Shown: positions 11,535-24,802, numbered from the stretch's first letter. The stretch is DNA of 64,000 nucleotides from Mangifera indica (GCF_011075055.1 NC_058155.1:5468537-5532536); one strand, 5' to 3'. A program made the numbers and translations. The notes: generated by a model not told the origin, from the sequence alone.

Positions 11535-12345
11535 ATATTTATAATATTTTAAAGATTTAAATATTCATTTTATAAATTAATTTTAATTAAAAATATTAAA
11601 AATAAAAATAAAATCATCATTTCATTATTAAGTTCTAATCCTAAAAAATTGTATCATTTTTTCTTTATAATATGAAAAACTAACAATTTCTCTATAAAAT
11701 TAAGTTTTAAAAATTTATCATTTCTTTATAAAGTTTGAAAATCTTTTTCAACTAATAAATTTAATGAGTCATTGGTGGTCAGAATGACAAAAGGACGACG
11801 AAACATTGTTCCTCTAGACGTCAAAGGACAATATTTCATTGTTTAGACACTAAAGGATGACATTTTGTTATCCAAATGAAGCATCATCTCTAGATCGACA
11901 ATGCTTTTGGATGATGAAATATTATCGATTTGGACGACGTTCTCCACTCTCCATTGTCTAGATCGACAACGTTTCATCATCTAGTACTGTTGTCAATCTA
12001 AATATGAGACAAAGTGTTGTTTTTCGGTGTTTGAACGATGGACAACACTTTATTATTCAAACACCATCCTCCTATTGTCTTGACCACCGACGATTCATTG
12101 AATTTATTAGTTGGAAAAAATTTTCAAACCCTACGAGAGAAATGGTAATTTTTAAAATTTAATTTAAAAAAATTGTTAATTTTCTAAACTATAAAAGTAA
12201 CATAATATAGTTTTGTAGGGTTTTAGAATTTAGTGGCAAAATAACTATTTTACTTTTATTTCAAACAAAAAATTTCAACAAAAATTAATTAATGAATAAG
12301 TATTTAGGTTTTTAAACTAACAGAGGTGCTATTTTAAGCTTGAGC
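11535..12345. mobile_element. Diverged palindromic element, adjoining the previous one
   Basis: AACTAATAAATTTAATGAGT near 11752 is inverted as TCATTGAATTTATTAGTTGG near 12093, and the outer AT arms also pair (about 11560-11640 with 12210-12300). The core uses the same GACGAC/GATGACA vocabulary. Ends are unclear. Confidence 0.4.
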
Positions 12346-13530
12346 TAAAATTTGACATTTTTTACACTAATTTAGCTTTTGTGACATTTTTTAATATTAT
12401 TCATAGTGTTCATATCCAACTATTTTTCTTGTAATTAAAATTGTCACATAACTTGTTATATTATTATTCATGTGACAAATAAATAATTATTTAAGATATA
12501 ATTAATATTATCTAACTTCCCATATCTCTATTTTTTTCTTTTCATCACAAGATTTTGGAATCACTTTGTTAAATTCACTAATTAGATTTTAACTTTTGTT
12601 TAGTCCCTAATGCAGAGTGAATTGCATTCATGTAGTTGATTATGCCCCCAAATCACAATTATTTGCAGATGTTGTCAATAATTACTAATTAATCAGCCAG
12701 AGTGGGGCGCCTTCTTTTTCTGTCTAAAGAATGATTTCTTGTCATTGAAATAATATAAATTACAAAACAATAGACTTGACAGCCACTTTTAGAAAGTACT
12801 CTTAAAAAAAAAAAGAAGGGAAATTCGTGTGCCCCGTATTCAAAACTTGGTTTGAATATACTGATATTAAATTAAAGTTTTCATTCGATAATTTTGATTG
12901 ATATCAATTTATTTTTTTATGATATAATTTATCTAATCAATAATATAGTTTACTCTATTGACTTGTCTTGATATTACACATCAATTTGAATTTGACATTA
13001 TAGATTAAATCTGAGTTCGAATTGATTGTAAGATTAGTTCAATTTAATTTATATTAAATCAACTGTAATTTCTATAGTTTTCAATATCTTTATCGTTTCG
13101 GATGCGGGGCATTTTTTTTATCAAGTAATTAACAAAGTATTATAGGTAATATGAATAACAAATTTTTATTTTTAGATTTCTGTTTTTCAGAAAATGATAA
13201 TAAAATGAAAAGCTTTTAAAGTTGGTCTAAACGATATGCCACTTGGGCCGTCCATTCCATCAGGATCACAAGTCAGCCGTTTGATGAAGTATCCCAAGTC
13301 TTGGTCAATAATATTTTGGTTTCGAATTATAGTCAATTTGAACAATATTTATAAATAATATTACTTCAAACTATTGAGAATTTAACATAATCATCTTTCC
13401 CTGATAATTATCTTTATAATATTTTTCGTCACATATAAGGAAATTTTATACATAAATATAAATATAATTTTAATAAATTTTAATTGTAATTTTTAATAAT
13501 ATAAGTTATTTTATATTATTAAAAAAAATC
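12346..13530. other. AT-rich intergenic region upstream of the 5-phosphatase gene
   Basis: No gene or clear repeat. Non-repetitive stretches near 12600-12740 and 13200-13300 may be promoter-distal sequence. Confidence 0.5.
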
Positions 13531-13532
13531 GA

Positions 13533-13540
13533 TATAAATA
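13533..13540 (+). promoter_or_regulatory. Candidate TATA box of the 5-phosphatase gene
   Basis: TATAAATA lies about 170 bp before the ATG, which would place transcription start near 13565 and give a leader of about 145 nt. The leader carries a CTT run at about 13587-13608, common in plant 5' UTRs. The surroundings are AT-rich, so the match is only suggestive. Confidence 0.35.
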
Positions 13541-13711
13541 TAAATTACACAGGAGCCGTTATTTTCGAGGACACGGTTAGTTATTTCTTCTTCTTCTTCT
13601 TCTTCTTCACATTAGTAAGTTTCAACTGCTTTCTCTTCGTTTTCATTTTCATTCATTGTCTTCATCTTCTTCATTACACGAATCTCTCTGCTCTTACTGT
13701 CTTCTGCAGCC

Positions 13712-14530
13712 ATGAAGCCTAAACACAGCTCAAAGCCCCAGCCAGAGGTATTTACTTTCTCAATCTCTCTCTTTCTTTTCATGCTTTTTAATGCTTTTTA
13801 CACTTCTTTTTCAGTTTACTTTTAGTTTTTTTTTTTTTTTAATATTTCGGATTACTGAGAGAGACTTTGCAGAGAAGTTGGGCTGAACTCTGTTGTTGTT
13901 TGGATTATTGCTCGTGCCTGCAGCTCTTTTGGCCTCGAGTTGTCCTGCGTAAGTGGTTCAACATCACCGCTAAAGACTCTGATTACAGTGCTGACACCGA
14001 CGAAGAAGACGACTATCTTGATGCTGATTCCAACACTGAAGGTTAGAGTTTTAACCCCACTTGGTTTTATTTTGTTTATGTTTGTAATTTGCCAAAAGTT
14101 TGAATTTTTATGGGTTGCGCTATTTATTTTCTTGAAGTGCTTTGTTTGAGTTTTATGGATTCCCTTTTGGGTTTGTGGCTAAATGTGAAGTGGATTTTGC
14201 AGAAATTGGGCAATCAAGGCTCAGAGTTAACAAAGAGGAGGATGCCGAAGTTGACCCTAATGGTAAATTTTATGGTGCACTGTTGAAAATTTCGGATACT
14301 TGAGTTATCTAAGAAAGTTGTGGGAATTTCTGGGTTACTTGAGAGCAGGAAAGGATAAAAAAAGAAGATTATATTCACTGAATTATGAATTGTGGATAAC
14401 ATAGCCCTGCCTTTGTCTATTGCCGGCCGTCTTGAAGTCTACATATGGTTTGCGTATTTTGTTAATGATTAACTAGGAGTTCACTTGACTAATACTTTGT
14501 TGAATGAGTCACTAAAGTTAGGTACTTAAG

Positions 14531-14579
<49 letters not shown>

Positions 14580-17500
14580 TATTTAGCTAGTGGAGGAATT
14601 AAATAAAGTATTCTAGCTGCCTTTTTTTGGTGATTGGCTATTATAGTCTTTCTGTTTTTCTTTATAATTTCATGCTTAAAATTGGAGATACTCGGATGTC
14701 GTACATTTGGAAAGATAATTAGAGCTACCTCATGGAAATGGAAACATCCTGTAGCATTAGGCAAGACTCAGTCTGTTGACAAAAGTAAAAAAAGAAAAGA
14801 ATAATATGACTGAGCTTGAAAATACATTTCAATTTAATTTTTCACCAGACTATGATTTTTAGAACTGACTTTTTCTTCAAAGGTTATGAAATTTATGACT
14901 GTTATAACCAATCCAAGCGGTTTACATTATGTCACCATTTCCCTTTTGTCAAAATTTTGTTAATTCTTCCTCATTCTTAATTAAGGCTACAAATGATTTT
15001 TGCCAATCCAAAGTTTACGCTTAAGTCTAAATAAACAGAATGAGAAGTTAACATGTACTATTTGCTTCATTTTTCTACTCATATGTAGTGTGAATTTTAG
15101 GGACTTCAGATCCTTTTCCAAGGTTAAGAAGACGAAAGTCAGAAACTTTCAGGGCACAATATATAAATACAAAGGAACTCAGGTATGATGCTCCTCCCTT
15201 AATGATTTGCCATAGCAAAACCAGATAATGGATGCGACATTTGGCCACTGCCGAATGCGCTAATCTACAACTACTATCAATCAAACCTTTAGCCTGTGTT
15301 TGATTTTCAATTACTTTTCCTTCCTAGAATATGCGTGGGTACATGGAATGTTGGAGGCAATATTCCAACAGATGACCTTGATATTGATGATTGGGTAGAT
15401 ATCAATGACCCTGCTGACATCTATGTGCTTGGGTAAGCATTTGTTTCTTTGACATGTGTTCTGAACTTCCTCTGGTGGCTGAATTTACACATAAATTATA
15501 CACTGCCATACTATTTTAATTAATAGCATTATAAATTTAACACGCTGTCTAAGATGATTTCTGTTATATATTCTTCTAACCCGTTTTACATGTTGAAGTG
15601 GGCTAAGTTTTGAATATTATATATGGTCTATGTCTATAGTCTTCAGGAGATTGTACCATTAAATGCTGGGAATATATTTGGTGCTGAAGACAGCCGTCCT
15701 GTTCAAAAGTGGGAAAACGTTATTCGTGACACATTAAGTAGAATAAGGCCTGCCTCTTCCAAGCTTAAATCTTTCAGTGATCCTCCTTCTCCATCCAAGT
15801 TCAAGCCTGCTGATGATATCCCAGACATAGAAGAGGAAGTATTGCTTGAAAGCGATAGTGATGTCGGTGAGGAAGTTTATCCATTGGATGAAGAAACCAA
15901 AAGTTTTGATGAAGTCAAGGAGGAACCGGACATGGCAGCTTCATACTCTATGCTTGGTGCTAAAGTAGACATGCCTGTAGGACAAGATATACAGAAGCAA
16001 TTTTCTTCTCCAAAAAAGTTAGACAGGTTAAATTGTTTGCGAACAGAAGATAGTGAAGGAAATGTAGAAGCTCTGTCAGTGCAAAACAAGCACAGGTTAA
16101 CTAAAATGCTTAGTGGGTCAGAAAGGATTGGCTTGTGCTGGCCAGAACCTCCACTAAATTTGGTAAATCAAAATGTTTTAGAGAGACCAAATTCCTTCAA
16201 ATCTATAAAATCTTTCAAAACAGCCAAATCTTTGAGGGCATATAGTTCTTTCAAGTCGGTCATGAATGACAGGTCATCAGGGATAGCTTTGCTTGCTGAA
16301 ATTGACCTGGAAAGCCTCATGAAGCGAAAAAGAAGGTCTTCATATGTAAGGATAGTCAGTAAGCAGATGGTTGGGATTTTTATCACAGTATGGGTGCGTA
16401 GGAGCTTGCGTAGGCATATTCAAAATGTGAGGGTGTCAACAGTTGGTGTTGGTGTAATGGGCTACATTGGTAACAAGGTATCATTCTTATTCTACTGTTA
16501 CATCACTTTTTGTAAATAATTATCTGATTGCTAGACCCTAGGGGTTAGCTTAAGTGGTTTAGCTTAAGGACCCCGTTGTGAAGGGCTAGGGTTTAACTAG
16601 CATGATTTTTCTCTTATGTGAAAAACTTGAACTGATTAATTTATGACCGAATAGTGAGGTGCAATAACAAAACAAAACCTTGAATTACTTGACACCCGGG
16701 GTTTTCTTGTCCAGCGAAGTTGGGTAGGTTTTCCCGCTTTCTGGTAAAAAAAAAAAAAAATCTGATTACTATTCTGTCAACCTGGAATTGTCAGAATATA
16801 ATTATTTCACTGTGCTTAATTAGGTTGTGGCTGACTATATAAATGTTCATGAGTTTCTTGAGACTCACATATCATACAAACTCTCTGATGCTCAAGATTA
16901 AAAATTCATATCCCATATAAAGGCCAGACAGGATATGTGTTTGAAACAACTCAGTGTTCATAGAAGTCGGCCCAAGTACTTTTGTAGGTATTCTGTGTAG
17001 GTGACTTTTGCAAAAATGGGAGCTAAAATTATTGAATTTTCTTCAATAAAAGACTATATCTAATTTGAATTTTAGTGGTTAAGTTCATAGAAGTTAGTAT
17101 TTTATTAATCTCACACATTGTTGTATGAGAGATAATTTGCTTATTATTGGTGCTTCTTCACATACAAATATATGGTGGCATCTGCTTCCAATGGCTTAAA
17201 ATCTATTATTCTTCATCTTTGTTGTAAAATAATGCAGGAATTCATTAAATTTTAATTTGAGATGTTTGATTTCCTTTTGAGTTTCTTTTAAATGAAAAAA
17301 TTTATCTTTCAGAAAGAATGACATGATTTCAATTTTCCAGGGGTCAATATCTGTCAGCATGTCCATATATCAGACACTATTTTGTTTTATATGTGCTCAT
17401 CTAACATCAGGTGAAAAAGAGGGAGATGAACAGAAAAGAAATGCAGATGTATATGAAATACTTCGAAGAACTCGCTTCTATTCTCAATCTGAAATTGGAC

Positions 17501-20500
17501 TTCCCAAATGCATCTACGATCATGAGTGAGTATATTGGCATCACATTATGTTTTCAATTGGCTTCTCTTCACTGTATTGTGCTTTCATCAAGTTCTGTCA
17601 TCTCCTTCACTCTGTATTTTTTTAGATTTGTGAGACTTAAGTCAATTTATATCTGCATGTCCAATACAATCATCAGTATATATAAGCATCAAAAGTATAA
17701 ATAGGTCTATTTTTTGACATTTTAGTGACCCACCGTGCAAATATAAATATCAGGAGTTTAAATAAATATTTGTTGTAGAATTTGCCTTCCCACATCTTAT
17801 GTGATATTCCAAAATGATGCTAATTTTAGAAACAAGTTTACAGTCTTAGAGACACATGTTTACAATTGAATCTTTACAAATAGAAGAATTAGAAAAAAAA
17901 AAAAAAAGACTAGGCATCAGAGTTGGAAAATTTGCTGAAATATGCTCTTAGATATTCTTATCTATTTAGCGAAAAGCTTCAAAATGATAGAAATATGTCA
18001 AACATTAATGTAATGTCATTACTACTTATTCCCTGATTTTGAATAAGTTGTTGGTAAATTGTAAACCAAAATATTGATAATATGTATCATATTGATCATT
18101 ATTTAGTTAATGTACACTTTAGATATATTACGTTGAAGCATGATGTACTTTAGGTGGCAATGCTATGTCCAAGGCCATTTCCTTCTAGTCCATTCGTTAA
18201 TCTCCCCTGCATGAGTATGGGCTTCCACTGCTATGTTACGTCATAAGTTTTGGTTTAATATTTTATAGAAGACTGAAATGCTTTATAAATGGTGTCATAC
18301 TCTGTTGATTTCCAGCCAATTGAACTTGAGTGCACCATATTAATCTTCTCATTTGTTTGGATTTTCCTTTCCTTCTGAAGGTGGTTATGCCTTTAATGTA
18401 ATACTACATTTTCATTTGTCAAGATAGATTACAAACAATTCCTACTTATATTGAAGACCACTTACAGTAGCATTACTTTTGGATTTCTTGCTAATTTATC
18501 ATTCTCACATCTTTGTTATGGAACATTTATTTTTCCCTTGTCAACTTGACTTTGCTCTTTGTTTTGGGATTAAATCTTCATCTCGAGAAAGAGAAAAATG
18601 TTTACAAAATAAATCTATTTCTTTTGCAGAAGAATAATTTGGCTGGGTGACCTGAATTATCGCATCAATTTGCCATATGAGAAAACAAGAGAACTTATCT
18701 CCAAGAAGGATTGGTCAAAGCTGATGGAGAAAGACCAGGTAGCTTGGTAACATTCTGTTAGTTGGAATTACTGGAAATATTGTCACATCAGTTCAGACAT
18801 TCACTGTAAAGTGGAAAAGTCTCATAATTGTTTATCATATTATAAACTTTCTATTGGTGTATATTGGTAACCATGTAAGTCCCCCTCGATGATTCTTGAT
18901 CAAATTGCTGTGGAATCTTCTAGTCTTTGTCAACTCTTAGGAGATCTAAAGAATGGCCTAGTTGATACCAAATGGTTTGGATTTGTGCGTATATTTTTAC
19001 AAGTTTCATAGGAGTTTCACTTGCATCTCTTTTCTGCTATTCTTTTTAAATTTTTTTTCTGGCCTTGGTGAAAATAAATTACACAGTTCATAATTACCTT
19101 GAGTTGGTTTCTTGCTTTCTTGCTATTCCAAAGAGCAGTAAGGCATCCAGTCTCATGATGCATAGAGGAACCTCTTATCGCATAAGCTTTTTCTTCTATT
19201 CTTCTTCTGTGAACTATAAGATTCTGATTGTATATTCTTTTTCTATATTTTGCGGAATCACATGCAGGAAATTTTTTTTGTATTTGTTGATATGTGATGA
19301 AATTGTTTTATGTGGGTTGTCATCATTTATAGACGCAAAAGAAGGTTATTGGTTAATTCCGCAGTCTACATGTTTGATTATTTTGGAATCATTTGACCAT
19401 AACTCCTTTATTCATAAAGAATTCTTAGACCTGAAGACATTGTGTATGTGTACGCGCGTGCGTGTGTATGTCTTAATCTCTTACTCCCTTAACATAATTA
19501 CTTTTGTAAATGTAGCACACACAGCAGAATTAAAATTTGGTTTTTGTTTTAAAAGATAAATTCCATAGCCAACCATCTTTGGTGCATTTAGGTATATTTG
19601 ATGTTGCATTAATATAAATGGTACTTTTTTATTGACAGCTTATACGAGAACTGAGGAGAGGTCATCCATTTGATGGATGGTATGAGGGGACTTTAAATTT
19701 TCCACCAACATATAAATACGAATTAAGCTCAGGAAAGTACTACGGAGAGGATCCAAAGGCTGGGAGGCGGACTCCTGCTTGGTAAGCTTTTGCAGATCTT
19801 ATGTACTCCAAGGGGTCCCTTCCCCTTTTGCCCATTTCCATTTTTGTGTTTGCTTACTTATCTTCTCTTAATGCATCATTTGTGAAATGAGAATAGTCTT
19901 TTTAACAAATAGTAGTATGAAATTCAATCATGTATCTAATATAGTTTATCTTTAATGCCTTCTATGATTTGACATTCATATTGCTTTAGAACGATGTTTA
20001 CTCTTGAGACTTTCCCCAAGAATCTTGTTCGGGATTTGGAGAAATTTGATTCTTCTGACCAAATCTAAAACTGTTGCACACTATAGGTTATAAGATACTG
20101 TTTAGGCCAGTCTTAACTCATTCATTATTAAGATACTAATCATACCTTATTGTTCTGTTCAAGATGATAAGTCGATTATTTTTATGATTAGTTTCTTTTC
20201 AAAACTTACTGTGATTTGCTTTCATCATTTTAGGTGCGACCGCATTCTTTCCTATGGTAAGGGAATGAGGCTACTGAAATACAAAAGGGCTGAACTTAAA
20301 TTATCTGATCATCGTCCTGTGACCGCCACATATATGGCAGAGGTTGAAGAATTTTCCCACAAGAAGCTACAACGTGCTCTGACAATCACGGATGCTGAAA
20401 TTGAAAATGAGGAAGTCATAGCCGACCTGGTGGGCATTGATGTTGGATTGAGCAACTTGAGACTAGATCTGGTGAGTGAAACTTCAGCCAACTTCAACCA

Positions 20501-20616
20501 GGTCCCTTTTACATATTATGTTTATTATGTATCCATTCTGCTGCAGGTAGATTAACCAATGGCAGAACTTGCAGGAGGCGTTGGATTTGGATGAGCTTAG
20601 CGATGGATTCATTTGA
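13712..20616 (+). CDS. IP5P1: Type I inositol polyphosphate 5-phosphatase (IP5P1/IP5P2-like)
   Basis: Predicted to remove the 5-phosphate from soluble inositol polyphosphates such as Ins(1,4,5)P3, ending Ca2+/ABA-linked signals. Exons: 13712-13747, 13924-14041, 14203-14262, 15101-15182, 15328-15432, 15640-16477, 17341-17525, 18630-18738, 19639-19781, 20234-20471, 20551-20616; 1980 nt, 659 aa, close to plant type I enzymes. All introns are GT-AG. The catalytic core starts at GTWNVGGN near residue 102, with [11 protein letters not shown] at 135-145, the two family signatures WLGDLNYR (479-486) and PAWCDRIL (557-564), and SDHRPV (583-588). Residues about 150-380 form the acidic, serine-rich variable insert of plant type I enzymes. 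The N-terminus has the plant [12 protein letters not shown] motif. No WD40 repeats or membrane segments are seen, so it is not type II. The symbol is a family-level call; IP5P2 is equally possible. The last short exon depends on choosing the GTGAGT donor at 20472; reading through gives a different tail. Confidence 0.93.
14533..14579. repeat. Compound (TC)n(TA)n microsatellite in 5-phosphatase intron 3
   Basis: About 11 TC units followed directly by about 12 TA units, inside the intron between 14262 and 15101. It is likely to be length-polymorphic. Confidence 0.9.
16534..16760 (+). mobile_element. tRNA-type SINE in 5-phosphatase intron 6
   Basis: An insertion of about 227 bp lies in the intron 16478-17340. 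An A-box-like TAGCTTAAGTGG (16546-16557) is followed about 35 bp later by a weak B-box-like GGTTTAACTAG. The element ends in an uninterrupted A15 tail (16746-16760) and is flanked by a 12-bp duplication, ATCTGATTGCTA on the left (16522-16533) and ATCTGATTACTA on the right (16760-16771; its first A is shared with the tail), one mismatch. Internal pol III boxes, terminal poly(A) and a long target duplication together define a LINE-mobilised SINE. I do not recognise the family. Confidence 0.75.
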
Positions 20617-20984
20617 TTTTTTTTCATTTATTCGGTTAAGATATATGTATATTGCAGATGTTGTGTGGATGTATAGTAGCTGTTGTGTTCCTTACATTTA
20701 GAGTTGATGTCTGTAAATGAATGTCTGTAAAGTTCACTGGGTAGCATTTCCAGGCAGCCTTTGGTAATTGCACTGAAGTTGAAACTAGTCTTGTTAAAAC
20801 AGGACAGGTTGTTGCTTTTGTGAGATGGTGTAATTGCAATATGCTTTGGTTGATGTTTCTGATAGAGCAGAGCCGTATTCCCACGCATTTAAACAAAATA
20901 TGCTTTGAAAGTGATACTTAGTGTGCCTTGTTGGACAGACTACCATGATTTTATTACTCTAATTTTAATATAAGTACTGCTAAC
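20617..20984 (+). other. 3' UTR and downstream flank of the 5-phosphatase gene
   Basis: Sequence of balanced composition (about 20617-20910) follows the stop, as expected for a plant 3' UTR of about 300 nt. Open frames on the minus strand here have no recognisable content. Confidence 0.5.
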
Positions 20985-21115
20985 TTTGTGTACAAATAAT
21001 GACGTATTATAACGTGATTAAATAATAAAAAACTAAAAATAAAATAATATTTATTCATATGATGATATATTATTGTTTATATATAAAATTGTATATACAA
21101 TTTTATTGTGGGGCT
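20985..21115. repeat. AT-rich palindromic MITE
   Basis: GTACAAATAATGACGTATTATAACG and ATATGATGATATATTATTGTTTATAT arms pair about a TAAAAATAAAATAAT centre. Same family as 8868-9085. Confidence 0.55.
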
Positions 21116-21159
21116 TTTGATTCAAGCTACTCAAAGGACAAGTAATCTATTTTTTAAAT

Positions 21160-21830
21160 GGCCAAAGGACGTATTCCCACCCAAAGATTGCTCATCTATC
21201 AATTTTTCATTTTTTAACTTTAAAAAACTCTTTAACCCACTTATGAGATATTAAATCTGTTAGTTTTAAGGGTAAATTAGTCATTTTATCTAGAATATTA
21301 AAAATAAAATAAAATTGTATCTCATTTTTCTCCCTAAACTTTAAAAAACAATAATTTTCTTTTAAACCAAGGTTTAAAAAACAACACTTCCCCCTTTAAG
21401 GTTTACTCTTCAATTTTCGGGCACTCTTCCAATGTCATTTTCGATGATCTCTCTCTCCAGATGGTTGTCTCCCTCTGGCAGTTTCTCCTTCCTCCGGTTG
21501 GTGATTCAAGTCAAGAAGACGAGAGTCCTTGTCTCTTTGCCTTGAATCATTAGCCGAAGGAGGGAGAGAACACATCTAGAGGGAGAGATTGTTGGAGGAG
21601 TGGTTGAAGATTGAAGGGTAAACCCTAGGAGAGAAACTATTGTTTTTTAAACTTTGACTTGGGGGAAACTGTTATTTTTAAAGGTTTAAGGGGGGAAAAA
21701 GAGATTAATTTTAAAACTAATGGATTTAGTTAACTTTAACTATTTATGTGTGGGTAAAAGGGTTTTTCAAAATTAAAAGGTGAAAACTTGAGAAAAAAAT
21801 AATCTTTGGATGAGAATAAGTCCTTTGGCC
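21160..21830. mobile_element. MULE-like element, 671 bp, perfect 9-bp target duplication
   Basis: Ends GGCCAAAGGACGTATTCCCA and, inverted, GGCCAAAGGACTTATTCTCA. The flanks are identical TTTTTAAAT (21151-21159; 21831-21839). The core has TCTCTCTCCAGATG inverted as CATCTAGAGGGAGAGA and a CAAGTCAAGAAGACGAGAG centre. Lacks any coding sequence. Confidence 0.85.
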
Positions 21831-22199
21831 TTTTTAAATACTAATATTATTTTACTTGACTTATCAGATAATAAATTTTGGTAATATTTTATTACTACCA
21901 CCTTAAGTGTTATCAAAATAATCTTAATTTTGTTACAATTGTATATTTATTAAAATTTTAATTATAATAACATCTTACATGAATAGTATCTTAGAAAAAA
22001 ATATACTAACCAAGGTTTATAGCTGGATCAATCAAACAGTGAACCGGTGATTTCAACGACTTTTGTATATAAAAAAACTGTTTTGGCTAAAAATCAAATT
22101 GAGCCACGACGGGACTTGTGGCTTGTCTCTGGTTCATCCATGGTCCGGTTAGGTTGAAAGGAGCTAAAATATTGGCTAAACAAAAAAATAAAATCAGAA

Positions 22200-22489
22200 G
22201 AATAAAAATATTTACCAGGAAAACAAATCTGGGAGGCAGAATTTTTTAATTTTCAATTCATTGCACATAATCATCATTGAACAATTACAAAAAAGCATTA
22301 CTTAACCCTAACCACAAAGCTTGCTCAAAAAGGAAGAAACCAACCACTCTCCAAAAAAGAACTGACAATAATCTTTGTAACATAAAACTAACTTAAGGGC
22401 TACAATCCTGAGAAACTAGGTCTACAAAAATCAATTAAATACACTAATAAAAATTGGTTTAATTCTCACATTGCCTCCCTTAAACTAAT
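22200..22489 (-). mobile_element. Possible copia LTR sequence beside the RNase H remnant
   Basis: On the minus strand, immediately after the copia frame, AAGGGAGGCAATGTGAG looks like a polypurine tract followed by an LTR start. The LTR extent is not resolved. Confidence 0.35.
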
Positions 22490-22840
22490 TTCCTAAAATT
22501 TGAGCATGCACAACATCTTCTTCAGCTTCACAAATGTCTCCAACTTCAGTGGCTTTATAAAGATATCAACCACTTGATCTTCAGTCTTACAATAATCAAT
22601 CTCAATCTCGTTATTCTACACCAAATCCCATATGTAGTGATATTTGATACCAATGTACTTGTTGCAACCATGATAAACTAGATTTTTAGTCAAATTAATA
22701 GCAGACTTGTTATCACAAAATATTTTTGTTGGACTATTTTGCTTTCGTTGTAAGAACTCAAGTATCCATATCAACCATACAACTTGAGTAGCACTATTTG
22801 TTACTGTCATATATTCTGCCTCAACTGTTAATAAAGTCAC
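22490..22840 (-). pseudogene. Ty1/copia pol remnant: RNase H C-terminal part
   Basis: The frame 22840-22616 reads TVEAEYMTVTNSATQVVWL...FCDNKSAINLTKNLVYHGCNKYIGIKYHYI, the classic copia RNase H segment (EAEY; CDNKSA; H.R.KHI-type). It stops at an in-frame stop, and the same homology continues at about 22616-22495 (IEIDYCKTEDQVVDIFIKPL), the end of copia pol (ADIFTKPL). Reverse transcriptase and integrase are absent, so this is a 3'-terminal fragment. Confidence 0.85.
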
Positions 22841-22849
22841 AACCTATTG

Positions 22850-24071
22850 CTTTTTTTAGAAGACTATGAAAACGCAATCATGAAACGCAATCACATAAGT
22901 GAAAACAGAAAGGAAAGTGCAAATTTTCTAGAAAATTTCTTCAACACAATCACGAAACGCAACAACCCTAAAAACTAAACTCATTCGCAATTTTCAACAT
23001 ATTCAACGTCAAACTAAATGTATCTAGCCGACACAAGATTCTTGCATGCGATTCAAATGCCACCTATAACTATCGATAACAAATTTTGCATCCAACTAAC
23101 GAAAACATTCAACTCTTCCTACTGAAGTGTCAATAACTTCACACTGTCACGAACATTGATAACTTTTATTGATAACAATACAACATTGATGTGTTCCAAA
23201 GTGAGAAACAAGTTAACAATGAAATAGAGGAAGCAGAATCTAGAGAGAGAAAGAAATCAAGGGTGAAGATGGAAGAAGATGTTGAACAGTCAAGAATTAT
23301 TATGAATTTGATCTTATTTTCAATATGTGTGTTAGAGTTAATGTATAAGATTTATGTATGTGAATATGAATGTATTTTAGTCAACATCGAATCTTTAATT
23401 TGTAGAACATATAATTATACTTATAATTATTTTAAGTTCTTATACAAAATTAAAAATTCAGTTAGATTGATCAATTAAAATAGTTTGATTGGTTCAACTA
23501 AAACCAAATCTTAAAATAGTTTTTGCTCTATTTTGAGTCTTGAAACTTTGATACTAACAATAAAATAATAAGTTAAAGAAATAATTTAATTAATCAATTT
23601 AATAATTTGACAACTTGAAAATAACCCTAATATATTATTAATATAGAAAATATTTTAGAAAATACACAAAACAAATGCTTTAAAATAAGGTATCTTAATT
23701 TAACTAAACTTATTACTAATTGTTACTTAGTTATTTTTAAAAGGTATTTAAATAAAATAATATTTTAATATTATTTTATAACTAATAATTAAATATAATA
23801 ATTATTTATACATACTAATTCTATCCAATATAGAATTATTTCATGCTTAATAATTTTTCAAACAAACTATTTTTATTTGAATATAATTTTATAATTATAG
23901 AAAGGCAAACTAATTATATCAACCATATTTTATGCATCAAAATGAAATTAACCATATTTTTTTGTGTTAAATGGATATGACCAAACCTCTAATTTAATAC
24001 TAAAATTACCCTCCATCTCTTCTATATGATCCCCAACCCTACATCAATAAAAAGTATCACAATTGATATTT
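22850..24071. other. Repeat-like and AT-rich sequence, no gene recognised
   Basis: About 22860-23180 is fairly balanced (ACGCAATCACGAAACGCAA words) and could be more of the copia element. The open frame at 23191-23478 is not recognised and ends in AT-rich sequence. Confidence 0.4.
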
Positions 24072-24802
24072 GGCCAAAGGACTATTTTCCACCCGAGTTT
24101 TAATGCAAAGACAAATACACACATGCGAAGTTTGAAAAATTTAAAATCTCACCTATAGACCTACTACTATTAGAATTTTCTGTTAAAGGTAGAGGTAAAA
24201 TCATTATTTTACTAATAATATTAAAAAAATATAAAATTCATTATATTTTTCCCTTGAGTTTTAAAAACTAATAACTTCGCCCTTATTTAAAGTTTTCTAA
24301 CTTTGAAAAGTCACATTCCCTCTCCCCTCCCCCTAAAGCCTAAGGTTTTTTTCTTCACCCTTCTAACCATTATCTCTAGCGTCGATGACCATTGGTCAAC
24401 AACCTCCCCTCTAGAGGAGATCTCTTCGTTAGAGAAGAGATCTCCTCTAGAGGGGAGGTCATTGTATTTCGTGCGCTGACCAACAGTTTATGGTTAAGAG
24501 AGGAGGTTATCGACGTAGGAGGGGTGAAGAAAAAAACATTAGGTTTGAGGGGAAAAATATGACTTTTCAAAGTTAGAAAACTTTAAGCAGAGAGTGAAAT
24601 TGTTAGTTTTTAAAATTAGGGAGAAATATAATAAAATTTATATATTTTTTAATATTATTAGTAAACTAACGATTTTATTGCTATTTTTAATAGAAAATTC
24701 TAACGGCAATTGGTTTATATGTAGGATTTTGGGTTTTTTAAATCCTCATTAGTGTGACTTTAGGAATGTATCAAAACTTGGGTGGGAATAAGTCCTTTGG
24801 CC
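24072..24802. mobile_element. MULE-like element, 731 bp, 9-bp target duplication (8/9)
   Basis: Ends GGCCAAAGGACTATTTTCCA and, inverted, GGCCAAAGGACTTATTCCCA; flanks TTGATATTT (24063-24071) and GTGATATTT (24803-24811). The central palindrome is near 24411-24463, where CTCCCCTCTAGAGGAGATCT is inverted as AGATCTCCTCTAGAGGGGAG. Nearly the same length as the copies at 40540 and 58558. Confidence 0.8.

Noticed and set aside
16534..16620. Possible intact tRNA gene in the phosphatase intron
   Set aside because: A-box present but B-box degenerate and no cloverleaf; the A tail and target duplication make it a SINE.
19065..19559. 164-codon frame in the phosphatase gene
   Set aside because: Lies entirely in intron 8 (18739-19638), Phe/Ser-rich, no homology seen.
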